Shown here: in pieces, positions 52,156-62,425 of the stretch
How positions within the stretch are numbered: position 1 is the first letter of the stretch
How the letters are laid out: each line of letters starts with the position of its first letter
Position numbers and translations under genes: made by a program
From: Autumnicola sp041679265
GTDB lineage: Bacteria; Bacteroidota; Bacteroidia; Flavobacteriales; Flavobacteriaceae
Length of the DNA: 64,000 nucleotides
NCBI RefSeq assembly: GCF_041679265.1
Contig: NZ_JBGFSM010000004.1
Coordinates: 124,001-188,000, forward strand
Direction: 5' to 3'
Notes under the pieces: generated by a model
The model's input: the letters and a program-made list of their open reading frames with translations, nothing else
Database searches by the model: none
What the model was told of the DNA's origin: nothing

Positions 52156-55100
52156 ATGGGTGAAAAACTACCTTTTTTAAAAATATTCTTAACTTTTTGT
52201 TTCTGCCTGCTGATGTTTCAGATGAAGGCTCAGTGCCCTTCTTCTGTAGGTGTAACTTCAGACCAGGGCTTAACCATTTGCCAGGGAACCAGTGTAACCT
52301 TTACAGCCAATCCCTCGGGAGGAACAAACTTATCTTATGCATGGACATTAAACGGAGCACCGGCAGGAAGTAATAGCCCTAGCTTTACTCCTACCAGTCT
52401 TGCCAGTAATGATAAGATCCAGGTGACCGTTACTTCTGCTGATAATACTTCCTGTAGCAAGGCCAGTAGTGTTTTAACCATGACGGTAAATGCCAATCGT
52501 ACCGGAACGCTGCAAATCCAGGCTTCAAATTCTAATATTTGCCCCGGCGAAACGGTCAATTTTGTTATATCTTCCATCACCAACGGGGGCAGCAATCCTA
52601 CCTATGACTGGAAACTTACCCGCAATAGCACTACCTCAAGTGTGGGAAGCACTAGTAGCTTTTCCAGCAGCAATTTACAGAATGGAGATAAAATACAATT
52701 ATTCGTAAAATCGAGCGTTCCCTGTACTCCGGATTTTTCCAGTAATATTATCACCATTTCAGAAAAACCGGGGCCTCCTGCCCAACCAGGAAACATCTCG
52801 GGGGAAACCGCCGTATGTCCCGGAGCTTCGGTAACCTATACTATTGCAAATGTTAGTAATGCTTCAGGTTACTTATGGTCCTTACCACAGGGATGGACGG
52901 GTAACAGCAGCAGTACTTCCATTACTGTGGTTGCAGGAAACAATGGGGGCAATATCACTGTGAGTGCACAAAATTCCTGCGGAACAGGAATCTCACAAAC
53001 TTTACCCGTTACTGTAAAAAGCGGCACCCCTTCCCGTCCTGCTCCAGTATCCGGCGCAACAAGTGTATGTCCTTCTACTTCTGAAACTTATGAAATTTCA
53101 CCGGTCTCCGGGGCTTCTGAATATATCTGGACTTTACCTGATGGCAGCACCCAAAGAACAAGTGCCACATCAATACAGGTTAATACAAATTCTTCAGGGA
53201 ACAGCAATGTCTCTGTTCAGGCCACCAATGATTGCGGAACCAGCACAAAATATACCTGGAATGTTTCTATAAAGCCCGGAACACCAGTAATGCCCGGTAC
53301 AATCACCGGAAATAATGCTATATGTCCAGGCACATCAGCCACCTACTCCATTTCCGCTGTTAGCGGCGCCAGCAGTTATGAATGGACGCTGCCAAACGGG
53401 TGGAGTGGCAGCAGCACCGGCACTTCTATAACTGCGACCGCCGGTGCTTCCGGCAACGGAAATATTAGCGTTAGAGCTATAAATGATTGTGGAACAGGGC
53501 CGGTTCAGACCTTAGCTGTTACTGTTAAAGATGGCACCCCTAACACGCCCGGCACCATAGGTGGTTCAACAACCGTCTGCCCTAACACTTCCGAAATTTA
53601 CAGTATTACACCCGTGGCAGGCGCTTCAGAATATGTATGGGTTCTCCCCAGTGGATGGAGCGGTAGCAGCACTTCAGAATCCATAACAGTTACCACGGGC
53701 AGTTCCGGCAGCGGCAGCATTAGCGTTAGAGCTAAAAACGACTGTGGCACCAGCACTGCAAGAACACTTGCCGTTGGAGTTAGTAAACCTGCTCCTGTAA
53801 TGTCTGGCACAATCACTGGTCCTGTAGAAGTATGTACAGGAACCACCAATCTTACTTACAGCATTCCTGCTATCACCAATGCTACCTCCTATGAGTGGAC
53901 AGTTCCAAACGGATGGGCTATAACTTCAGGAGCAACAAGCAATTCCATCAGGGTCACTGCCGGTTCCAGTGGTAATATTTCTGTTATTGCAAGGAACAGC
54001 TGTGGAGACAGCTCTCCTTCCCAGTCTTTTAGCGTACAGGCTACCAATGGGGTGCCGGCCACTCCAACTGCGATTACTGCTGTAGATGGTCAAAACAGGC
54101 CAGTGGCTGCCGTTTGCCCTCCAGCTACAGGGTTGGTATTTTCAGTTCCTGCAAATCCAAATGCAAAGAGTTATGTCTGGACATTACCTCAGGGCTGGGA
54201 AATTACTTCAGGAGTAAACACAAATGCTATCACTGTAAGGGTAAATGCCAGTGCACTGGAAACCAATAATGCTTCAGTAAGCGTTAAAGCTATTAATATT
54301 TGTGGGTCAAGTCCATCTGTAAGTTATAGTGGAATTACCGTAAGAAACCATGTAGAAGCAAATATTGGACCCGACCAAACAGTTTGTAAATCCCGAAATC
54401 CTATCACCATTGTAGCTACTATTGGTTTTAATAAAAGATTAAAAGTAGATAAAGTTACTTCCACAGGCTCTGGAAATATCTCTGGTGTTCCCAATGGCAA
54501 TACAGAGGGTTTCCCATTTACCTATACACCAAGTCAAAGCGATTTGAATTTAAGCCAGGTAAAAATAAATCTAACCACTGATGCTCCATCAGGAGCATGC
54601 GGTCCAGGTGGTGATGAAATGATTATCTTTTTTACACCTGATGCTACTATAAACAATCCTTCAAATAAAAATCAGGCGGTTTGCATTAATTCTGCCATTG
54701 CTCCAATAGGTTTTGCCATTGGAGGCGGAGCTACCGGCGCCAGTGTAACCGGTTTACCAGCAGGTTTAACGGGTAACTTCAGCAACGGAAATTTTACTAT
54801 TTCAGGAAGCCCTTCTTCTGCAGGCAGCTTTAATTACATCGTAAATACTACCGGCCCATGTACTCAAACTTCCCAAACCGGTACTATAACTGTTAATCCT
54901 TACCCAACTGTTAATAAACCCACTAATATTGCCGCATGTAATAACAGCAATGTGGCGGCTATAGCTTTTTCCGGCAGCAGTGTTTCCGGAACCAGTTATA
55001 GCTGGACCAATAACACCCCTTCCATAGGCCTTGCAGCAGGTGGTACTGGAAACATACCCTCATTTATGGCCATCAACAGCGGGAATACTCCTAAAGTAGC

Positions 55101-58100
55101 TACCATTACCGTTACCCCTACTGCTAATAACTGTACCGGGACTTCAGAGACTTTTACAATAACCGTAAATCCTTCAGCGGCTTTTAGCACTCCAATCGAT
55201 GTTACCGTTTGCAACAATGCTACTGTTCCGGTCATTAATTTCTCGGGAAGTAATGTTTCAGGCACATCCTTCAGCTGGACCAATGACAACCCTTCTATAG
55301 GCCTGGCAGGAAGCGGCACCGGAAATATTGCCTCTTTTTCAGCAAAAAACACTACTGCAACGTCGCAGGTCGCTAATATAACCGTGATTCCCATGGCGAA
55401 CAATTGTGAGGGCATAGCTCAAAGCTTTAAGATCACTGTTAATCCCACTCCCACTGTGAACAAACCTGCAGATATAATTTCCTGTAATAATGGCTCTGTT
55501 TCTGAAATTGTTTTTTCCGGAAGCAGCGTTTCCGGGACTACCTATAAATGGACTAACGACAAACCATCAATTGGGTTAGCTGCAGCCGGAACCGGAAATA
55601 TTCCTGTTTTTACTCCCCTTAATACAGGAAATGCTCCTATTACGGCTACTGTTACGGTTACCCCTGAGGCGAATGGATGCAGCGGGGCCGCCGAAACTTT
55701 TAAAATAACTGTTAACCCAACCCCTTCAGTGAATTTACCGGCTGATGTGTATGCCTGCAATGGAGGCTCTGTTTCAGAAATAACATTTACCGGAAACGTT
55801 TCAGGATCTACCTTCAGCTGGACCAATGACAGCCCAGGTATTGGGTTGAGTGCTAACGGAACTGGAAACATTCCCTCGTTTACAGCTGTAAATACTTCTG
55901 CTACGGCTATCGTAGCCACTATTACCATTACTCCTGAAGCAAATTCCTGCCAGGGAAATGCAAAATCATTTACAATTACCGTTAATCCTAATGCTGTGGT
56001 AGATGCAGGGCCAGACCAAACAATTTGTTCCAATACTACTGCCGGTATGGCTGCCACTTTGGGCGGTGGGGCAAGTACAGGCACATGGACAACCAGCGGA
56101 TCCGGCAGCTTCTCAAACAATAGTGCAAATGCAATATATACCCCCAGCGCAATTGATGTTCAAAATGGGGAGGTAACTCTAACTTTTACCACCAATGATC
56201 CCGACGGCCCGTGCCAGGCTGTTAGTGATTCAATGAAATTAACAATAAACAAAGAGGTGGTGATAACCACACAGCCTTTTGACGTTGGCGTATGCTCCAC
56301 CCGTAATGAGGAATTAATTGTTGTTGCTACAGGCAGCAATCTTCAATACCAGTGGTTCAAAAACGGAACTGCAGTACCTGGTGCAACTTCAGCCATACTT
56401 AGCTTTAATAATGCGCAACCTGCAGATAGCGGATCTTACTATGTAGAGGTAAGTGGGGAGAGTGCCTGCGGAGCACCTGTAAAATCTGATGAAGTCATTT
56501 TTAACGTGGATGAGAATATTCTTGTAAATACCCAGCCGGTTTCCCAGGATCTTTGTGAAAATGAAAATTTATCCCTTTCGATTTCAGCAACCGCCACCGG
56601 AGGAAATCCTGGCTTCAGATGGCGTAAAGATGGGGTGGAACTTTCAGACAACAGCCGTATTTCCGGAGCTACCACCGCTAATCTCAATATTAGCAACCTT
56701 ACAGCAGCCGATGCGGGAAATTACGATGTTATTATAGACGGCCCTGCCGGATACACCTGCGATACCGGATATTCCACCATTGCTAAAATTACCGTGAGCG
56801 AAGAGCCAACGATTGCAGTGGGAAATAATCTGGAAAGGTGCTATACTTCAGGAGCTATTAATATTGGAGCAGATGCCAGCGGGTCTAATTATTCTGCCGT
56901 GTTGTGGACTCATAATGGAACAGGAAGCATTTCTTCAGCAACTTCTTTAACAGAAGCTACTTATACTCCCGGCAGCAACGAATCAGGAGATGTGATGCTT
57001 ACGCTTACCTTAAGTGGCAATGCTTCCTGCGTGGAAGCCTCAAAATCGAAAATCCTTACTATTGTTCCACAACCGGTGATTACCAGTTTTACTTATGCCG
57101 CGGCAGAGTTTTGTGAAACCGATGCCAATGTAAAAGAGCCATCGGTATTGGGAAGCAATTTCATCTTAGAAGAAGGCAGCTTTAGCGTACAGCCTGCCAC
57201 TGGCCTTTCGATAGATCTGCAAAATGGAAAAATCACCCCCAATGCCAGCACCCCGGGTGAATATGTTATCACCTATTCTACCTCTGCAACCGCCACCTGT
57301 GCTGCTGTAACGGCAATATTCAATCTGGCTATAGGGGAAGAACCCGATGCCACTTTTGGATATGATCAGGATATTTTATGTAAAGACACCAGGGATAACA
57401 ACCAGAATAGCAATCCTGTTATCTCGTTTGCTGAAAGTGGGCATGAGAATGTTGATTCCTTTAGCGCTACTCCGGCCGGCCTGGATTTAGATGTTTCTGA
57501 TGGCGCTATTAACCTTGGCAATAGTGCTCCGGGAACCTATACCATCACAAGAAGTGTAGATTACACCGGCACCAGTGAGGATGGATGTGCTGCGGTATCT
57601 GCCAGTGTTAATATCACCGTATCAGAAAAACCTATCCCGGATTTCAGTTATACTGCTTCTGAGTACTGTTCCAATGCTTCTAATCCTGTTGCTGAACTAG
57701 CGGCCGGGGGCCAGGCAGGCATATTTTCTGCAGATAATGCGGGCTTGGTATTTGTTAATACCAGTACCGGAGAAATTAATTTAGCGGCAAGTACCCCGGG
57801 CACTTATACCGTTACCAATACCATAGATCTACAGAATGATGGTTGCGCTGAAGTTTCCTTCGATTTTGAAATCACTGTCACTCAACTTCCTGTAGCTAAT
57901 TTCTCTTACAGCAGTAACGCCTTCTGCCAGGATTCTGCAACAGACCCTGCTCCTGTACTTAATGGTACCGCCGGCACCTTTACAGCACCCCCTGGCCTGG
58001 TGATCAATCCTGCCACCGGAGTTATTGATATTAGTGCAAGTACACCAAACTCTTCAGATCCTAACGATGTTTATACAGTTACAAATACTATTCCCGCAAG

Positions 58101-61100
58101 TGGAGGTTGTTCTGAAGTTACGGCCCAGTTTAACGTGAGAATAGACCCAGTTCCTGTTGGCGGAGAATTGACTTTTGATGTTGCCGGGAATCCCAATTCT
58201 TATCTTATTTGTTATGATGCCACCTCAAATTTCCTTGTGAATATTGTAGCTTCAGGATATACAGGTACTATAAAGGACTGGCAGAAATTTAATCCGCAAA
58301 CCAATACCTGGATTCCGGTAAGCGGCAATGGCAATCCATATACCAGTGACACCTTCAATAATTATGGCAGTATTAACGGCACCACCATGTTCAGGGCAGT
58401 GATCCAGAGTGGTTCCTGTGGACAATTAGCTTATTCTAAAATGGCCGTGGTAAATGTAATTCCAGATGATATTAAACCAAGTCCTGTGGAGGCCAGTGCA
58501 GATATTGTTTGCCTTGGTGAGGATGTGTTACTTACCTCTCAAAGCGGCTATGCTTCCGGTTCTTATATTACTTCAGGAGATTTTAATAATGCTAATCCGG
58601 AAGGCTGGATAGTAGATGGCAGCACGAGCAACAATTTTCCTGCCAACGGAAATAACACAAAACCCAACCGCTGGTCTGAAACCAATGATCATCCTTTTGA
58701 TACACGGGACGGATCTAAAGTGTTTGATGCAAAGGATGGAAAGTTCGCTATTGTGAGCGGCCAAAACCTTTCAACTTTGGAATCGCCGGTCTTCAACACA
58801 TTTGGATTATCTACGGCTTCTTTGCGTTTTGACGAGGCCTTTATCATGGGTCCAAATTCAAAAATGAAGATCGAACTTTCTTTAGATGGCGGTAGTTCTT
58901 ATAATATTGTATTAAGAAACGGAGCCTATGGCATTGATGCAAGTGGAGTCGCCAGAACCAACAATTACCAGGATTTTAGTGGAAGCAATCAGGTAATAGA
59001 TTTATCAGACTATGTTGGCCAGCCCAGATTAAGAGTGAGGTTTACCTTTGATGGAAGAAACGATCCTCCACGAAGTATCTGGGCATTGGATAATATTACG
59101 CTGCCAGACAAACCCATTAATGTTGCAATTGAATGGACAGATGAGGACGGAGTGGAAATTGGCTCCACAGAAAATATTACCGTTACCCCGGATAAGCCAG
59201 GAGTTAACACTTTTTATGTGACCTCTTATATCCTGCTGGATGACAATGGAAATGAATGCCGCAGTTCCGGTGGGAATACCACTTCCATAAGTGTTTTTGC
59301 CTTTGACAATTACACGGCAGAGGCTCAATTGGCTCCCAATCAGAATTTTACCTGTGGTTTAAACACGGTTAAATTGAATGCGAAAATTATTTCCCGTTAT
59401 TATGCAGGCGAGGTAGAGGAGTTTGCTCAGGATGATAATTCCACCGCAAGGTGGTCGGTATCAGGGTTAACACAGGCTCAGTCTGATGCTTATTTCTCTG
59501 ACCCTACAGATCCTAATGCAACCTTTACCGCTCCTTCGGCAACCACACCTTATGTGATTAACTGGAGCATAACCCCTGATTCCCGAAGCACATGCCCACC
59601 ATCTTCAGCAGCTGTTGAAGTGGTATTTACAGACTGTACCACCCTGGATTTTGATGGTGTGGATGATTATGTAGATCTTGGAAAATCTTATAATGCCGCC
59701 TATAGTATAGAAGCCTGGGTTCGGCCAGAAGCTGCATCAGGATTTATCTGGAGCGGACCCGGATACCAGCTGCTGATAGAAAACAACAAACCTGTTTTTA
59801 AAGCAGGCACTGCAAGAATAACCTCAGCAAACAGCATCGCTGCCAACGGTCGCTGGTATCACGTTGCTGTAAGTTACGACGGCTCCAATGCCACGATGTA
59901 TATTGACGGGTTGAAAGTGGCCAACGGCAATGTGCCTTTTTCACCTAATAATGAGAACTTTTTAATTGGTGCAAGGTATGATTCCGGGACAGGAGATATA
60001 GACACCTTCTTTACAGGCTGGATTGAAGAAGTAAGAATTTGGAATACTGTTCTAAGTGTAGATCAGGTACGCTTCATGATGAACCAGAGGCTGTACAATA
60101 ATGGAACAAAAATGGGCGTGGAAATCCCTATGGATGTTCCCGGCGGCCTAAGTTTTGCCAATCTTGCAGGATATTATCAACTTAACACAGCAAATATTGG
60201 GGGTGGCTTTACTCCTGATCTTTCTTCGAGTGCTGTAAATGGCAGGTTACACAATATGAACACGCTGCAGGAAAACACTGCTCCCCTTCCGTATATTTCT
60301 AATACAGACGGTAAATGGACAACTAACTCTACATGGCTGCGGCCAACGGTTTGGGATATTCCCAATGGCCAGGGTGTAACCGGCGACCCTATAGATTGGA
60401 ATATTGTGAAACTTCAGAACAATATAAGTTCCGATGCCAAAGACATTACTGTTTTGGGGTTAAAATCAGAATCTGGTAAATTAACCGTTGCGAATCCTTC
60501 CCAGGCTAATAATGAAAGTAACAGCGGGCAGATGCTAAGGGTAACCCATTACCTCCTTCTCAATGGAAACATAGACCTCACCGGTGAATCGCAATTGCTA
60601 CAGGATGAAGGCAGTTTACTTGCCGAGAGCAGCACCGGTTGGCTGGAAAGAGATCAGCAGGGCACCCGAAGCAGCTTTAATTATAATTACTGGTCCAGCC
60701 CGGTGAGTGCCCAGGGAACTGCAAATAATTCAGATTATACCATTGCTCAAATTTTACGTGATGGTACAAATAGTAATAATCCCCAAATCATAAACTTCCG
60801 GCCCGGGCATGAAGCAGCGGACGGAGCAAGGTCAAATCCAATAACTACCAGTGAGTACTGGCTCTGGAGGTTTAATGGCACATCTGATGTTTATGAAGAA
60901 TGGGTTCACATTGGTTCCTCCGGAAGTCTTAAAACCGGGGAGGGCTTTACCATGAAAGGAACAGATGGGAATGCTGCAATTTCAGACCGCCAGAACTATG
61001 TCTTTAAAGGTAAGCCTCATAACGGGGACTTCACCCTTGCTGTGGGAATGGATAAAAATTATTTGATAGGCAATCCATACCCCTCTGCTATGGATGCCCG

Positions 61101-62235
61101 GGAGTTTATCCTGGATAACCTTAACCAAAGTGATGTGGCCGGGGCAAGAAATACAAAAAATGTTTTTAATGGAGTAGTATATTTTTGGGACCATTTTGCG
61201 GGACATACTCATATTTTAAGGGAGTACGTTGGAGGCTATGCAGCATTTACTCTTGCAGGTGCGGTTCCTGCAGTTTCTATAGATGAAAGAATAAATGACA
61301 ATGAAGCACAGGGAACAAAAATCCCGCAGCAATATATTCCGGTAGGACAGGGCTTCTTTATTAACACCGGCCTGGATATCTCCTCTGGTGGCGCAGGTGG
61401 CACAGGTATAAATGTGAATGCCGGAAATATTATTTTTAAGAACAGCCAAAGAGAAGGAATAAGGGAATCCTCCAGTAATTCCATTTTTCTTAAACCCATC
61501 TATCCTACAAAAACATCAAAAGCGAAAAAAGACGAACGCGCTAAAATCAGGATGAGGTTTGATTCTCCAAAAGGCTATCACCGGCAAATTTTGGTTACCG
61601 CAGATCCTGTTACTACAGAGAATGTAGACCTTGGCTATGACGCCCCCCTTATTGAATACAACCTGGACGATATGTATTGGCTAATCAACCAAAGAGAGTA
61701 CGTGATACAGGCAGTACCAGATTTTGGACCGGAGAGAATATTACCTCTTGGCATACAGCTGGAAGAAAAAGGTGAATTTACTATAGCCATAGATTCCACT
61801 GAAAATATGGATAAGAATTACAAGATTTACCTTAGAGATCAGCTAAATGACAGTATCCATGATTTCGCAGATGGTGCCTATCATGCAGAAGCGGAGAGTG
61901 GTTTTGCAGATGAAAGATTTAGCGTGATTTTCTACAAAAAACAGACTCCTGTTCCTGTCCCTGACGAGGAAGAGGAGGAGGAAGAATCTCCTTATAGTAC
62001 GGTGCATATAGATTATAACATGAACACTCGTGAACTGAAGGTTTACAATCCTGAACTTATTAAAATAGATGATGTAATAATTTTTGATCTTACTGGAAGA
62101 ACAGTGCAACATTTTGATGATGTTGCTACGGAAAAAGAAGTGATTTTACCTGTAAAACAGTTCCCGGCTGCCGTCTATATTGTTAAATTAATAGGGGCAA
62201 AAGGCAAAGAAAATAAGAAGATGATCATGAAATAA
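52156..62235 (+). CDS. Giant T9SS-secreted surface adhesin with repeated Ig/PKD-like domains
   Basis: The 3359-residue protein has a signal peptide (1-26, ending MKAQ). Six ~85-residue PKD-like repeats (about 205-735) each start near a P-x-x-I-x-G-x-x-x-V-C-P motif. After spacer domains come four ~91-residue repeats (917-1279; PSIGLA, ITVTP). Two Ig-like domains (1366-1550) follow, then FSYxxxxFC-type repeats (about 1640-2000). An exported jelly-roll-like region (about 2141-2315), a LamG/concanavalin-type domain (2494-2650; LDFDGVDDYVDLGKSYN), NPYPSAMDAREFILDN (about 2970) and an acidic linker complete it. The last ~80 residues are a type A T9SS sorting domain (KVYNPELIKIDDVIIFDLTG...AVYIVKLIG). 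Likely an adhesin anchored to the outer surface, perhaps binding glycans; ligand unknown. Confidence 0.93.
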   Translation: MGEKLPFLKIFLTFCFCLLMFQMKAQCPSSVGVTSDQGLTICQGTSVTFTANPSGGTNLSYAWTLNGAPAGSNSPSFTPTSLASNDKIQVTVTSADNTSCSKASSVLTMTVNANRTGTLQIQASNSNICPGETVNFVISSITNGGSNPTYDWKLTRNSTTSSVGSTSSFSSSNLQNGDKIQLFVKSSVPCTPDFSSNIITISEKPGPPAQPGNISGETAVCPGASVTYTIANVSNASGYLWSLPQGWTGNSSSTSITVVAGNNGGNITVSAQNSCGTGISQTLPVTVKSGTPSRPAPVSGATSVCPSTSETYEISPVSGASEYIWTLPDGSTQRTSATSIQVNTNSSGNSNVSVQATNDCGTSTKYTWNVSIKPGTPVMPGTITGNNAICPGTSATYSISAVSGASSYEWTLPNGWSGSSTGTSITATAGASGNGNISVRAINDCGTGPVQTLAVTVKDGTPNTPGTIGGSTTVCPNTSEIYSITPVAGASEYVWVLPSGWSGSSTSESITVTTGSSGSGSISVRAKNDCGTSTARTLAVGVSKPAPVMSGTITGPVEVCTGTTNLTYSIPAITNATSYEWTVPNGWAITSGATSNSIRVTAGSSGNISVIARNSCGDSSPSQSFSVQATNGVPATPTAITAVDGQNRPVAAVCPPATGLVFSVPANPNAKSYVWTLPQGWEITSGVNTNAITVRVNASALETNNASVSVKAINICGSSPSVSYSGITVRNHVEANIGPDQTVCKSRNPITIVATIGFNKRLKVDKVTSTGSGNISGVPNGNTEGFPFTYTPSQSDLNLSQVKINLTTDAPSGACGPGGDEMIIFFTPDATINNPSNKNQAVCINSAIAPIGFAIGGGATGASVTGLPAGLTGNFSNGNFTISGSPSSAGSFNYIVNTTGPCTQTSQTGTITVNPYPTVNKPTNIAACNNSNVAAIAFSGSSVSGTSYSWTNNTPSIGLAAGGTGNIPSFMAINSGNTPKVATITVTPTANNCTGTSETFTITVNPSAAFSTPIDVTVCNNATVPVINFSGSNVSGTSFSWTNDNPSIGLAGSGTGNIASFSAKNTTATSQVANITVIPMANNCEGIAQSFKITVNPTPTVNKPADIISCNNGSVSEIVFSGSSVSGTTYKWTNDKPSIGLAAAGTGNIPVFTPLNTGNAPITATVTVTPEANGCSGAAETFKITVNPTPSVNLPADVYACNGGSVSEITFTGNVSGSTFSWTNDSPGIGLSANGTGNIPSFTAVNTSATAIVATITITPEANSCQGNAKSFTITVNPNAVVDAGPDQTICSNTTAGMAATLGGGASTGTWTTSGSGSFSNNSANAIYTPSAIDVQNGEVTLTFTTNDPDGPCQAVSDSMKLTINKEVVITTQPFDVGVCSTRNEELIVVATGSNLQYQWFKNGTAVPGATSAILSFNNAQPADSGSYYVEVSGESACGAPVKSDEVIFNVDENILVNTQPVSQDLCENENLSLSISATATGGNPGFRWRKDGVELSDNSRISGATTANLNISNLTAADAGNYDVIIDGPAGYTCDTGYSTIAKITVSEEPTIAVGNNLERCYTSGAINIGADASGSNYSAVLWTHNGTGSISSATSLTEATYTPGSNESGDVMLTLTLSGNASCVEASKSKILTIVPQPVITSFTYAAAEFCETDANVKEPSVLGSNFILEEGSFSVQPATGLSIDLQNGKITPNASTPGEYVITYSTSATATCAAVTAIFNLAIGEEPDATFGYDQDILCKDTRDNNQNSNPVISFAESGHENVDSFSATPAGLDLDVSDGAINLGNSAPGTYTITRSVDYTGTSEDGCAAVSASVNITVSEKPIPDFSYTASEYCSNASNPVAELAAGGQAGIFSADNAGLVFVNTSTGEINLAASTPGTYTVTNTIDLQNDGCAEVSFDFEITVTQLPVANFSYSSNAFCQDSATDPAPVLNGTAGTFTAPPGLVINPATGVIDISASTPNSSDPNDVYTVTNTIPASGGCSEVTAQFNVRIDPVPVGGELTFDVAGNPNSYLICYDATSNFLVNIVASGYTGTIKDWQKFNPQTNTWIPVSGNGNPYTSDTFNNYGSINGTTMFRAVIQSGSCGQLAYSKMAVVNVIPDDIKPSPVEASADIVCLGEDVLLTSQSGYASGSYITSGDFNNANPEGWIVDGSTSNNFPANGNNTKPNRWSETNDHPFDTRDGSKVFDAKDGKFAIVSGQNLSTLESPVFNTFGLSTASLRFDEAFIMGPNSKMKIELSLDGGSSYNIVLRNGAYGIDASGVARTNNYQDFSGSNQVIDLSDYVGQPRLRVRFTFDGRNDPPRSIWALDNITLPDKPINVAIEWTDEDGVEIGSTENITVTPDKPGVNTFYVTSYILLDDNGNECRSSGGNTTSISVFAFDNYTAEAQLAPNQNFTCGLNTVKLNAKIISRYYAGEVEEFAQDDNSTARWSVSGLTQAQSDAYFSDPTDPNATFTAPSATTPYVINWSITPDSRSTCPPSSAAVEVVFTDCTTLDFDGVDDYVDLGKSYNAAYSIEAWVRPEAASGFIWSGPGYQLLIENNKPVFKAGTARITSANSIAANGRWYHVAVSYDGSNATMYIDGLKVANGNVPFSPNNENFLIGARYDSGTGDIDTFFTGWIEEVRIWNTVLSVDQVRFMMNQRLYNNGTKMGVEIPMDVPGGLSFANLAGYYQLNTANIGGGFTPDLSSSAVNGRLHNMNTLQENTAPLPYISNTDGKWTTNSTWLRPTVWDIPNGQGVTGDPIDWNIVKLQNNISSDAKDITVLGLKSESGKLTVANPSQANNESNSGQMLRVTHYLLLNGNIDLTGESQLLQDEGSLLAESSTGWLERDQQGTRSSFNYNYWSSPVSAQGTANNSDYTIAQILRDGTNSNNPQIINFRPGHEAADGARSNPITTSEYWLWRFNGTSDVYEEWVHIGSSGSLKTGEGFTMKGTDGNAAISDRQNYVFKGKPHNGDFTLAVGMDKNYLIGNPYPSAMDAREFILDNLNQSDVAGARNTKNVFNGVVYFWDHFAGHTHILREYVGGYAAFTLAGAVPAVSIDERINDNEAQGTKIPQQYIPVGQGFFINTGLDISSGGAGGTGINVNAGNIIFKNSQREGIRESSSNSIFLKPIYPTKTSKAKKDERAKIRMRFDSPKGYHRQILVTADPVTTENVDLGYDAPLIEYNLDDMYWLINQREYVIQAVPDFGPERILPLGIQLEEKGEFTIAIDSTENMDKNYKIYLRDQLNDSIHDFADGAYHAEAESGFADERFSVIFYKKQTPVPVPDEEEEEEESPYSTVHIDYNMNTRELKVYNPELIKIDDVIIFDLTGRTVQHFDDVATEKEVILPVKQFPAAVYIVKLIGAKGKENKKMIMK

Positions 62236-62259
62236 GAAGTCCCATAAAATTTTGAATAG

Positions 62260-62296
62260 AACCATCTTCTTTAATCAAACAGAAGGTGGTTTTTTT
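62260..62296 (+). terminator. Terminator of the giant adhesin gene
   Basis: AACCATCTTCT pairs with AGAAGGTGGTT (one G-U) around a 10-base loop, followed by more T. It lies 25 bp after the stop codon. Confidence 0.85.
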
Positions 62297-62392
62297 ATGC
62301 CATAACGCTTCTTCGTATTTCACCACTTTTATCTAAAATCTCAAATAGAAGTTCTTTAACCTCAAAAAGATGCTTTTAATCGATTTTATGTG

Positions 62393-62400
62393 TATGTTTG
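62393..62400 (+). promoter_or_regulatory. -7 element of the HYR repeat-protein gene
   Basis: TATGTTTG is a perfect TAnnTTTG 26 bp before the ATG at 62426. At 62349-62360 AAGTTCTTTAAC resembles AAGTTCTTCAAC upstream of the adhesin gene, at nearly the same distance from the -7 element (42 versus 41 bp). Confidence 0.4.
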
Positions 62401-62425
62401 GGCTTTAGGGAAAAATTTATTGCCT

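Noticed and set aside
52335..56696. Long minus-strand frames opposite the adhesin gene (for example 54996-55415 and 55542-56120)
   Set aside because: They are shadows of a Thr/Ser/Gly/Asn-rich coding sequence, with biased composition and no family resemblance.
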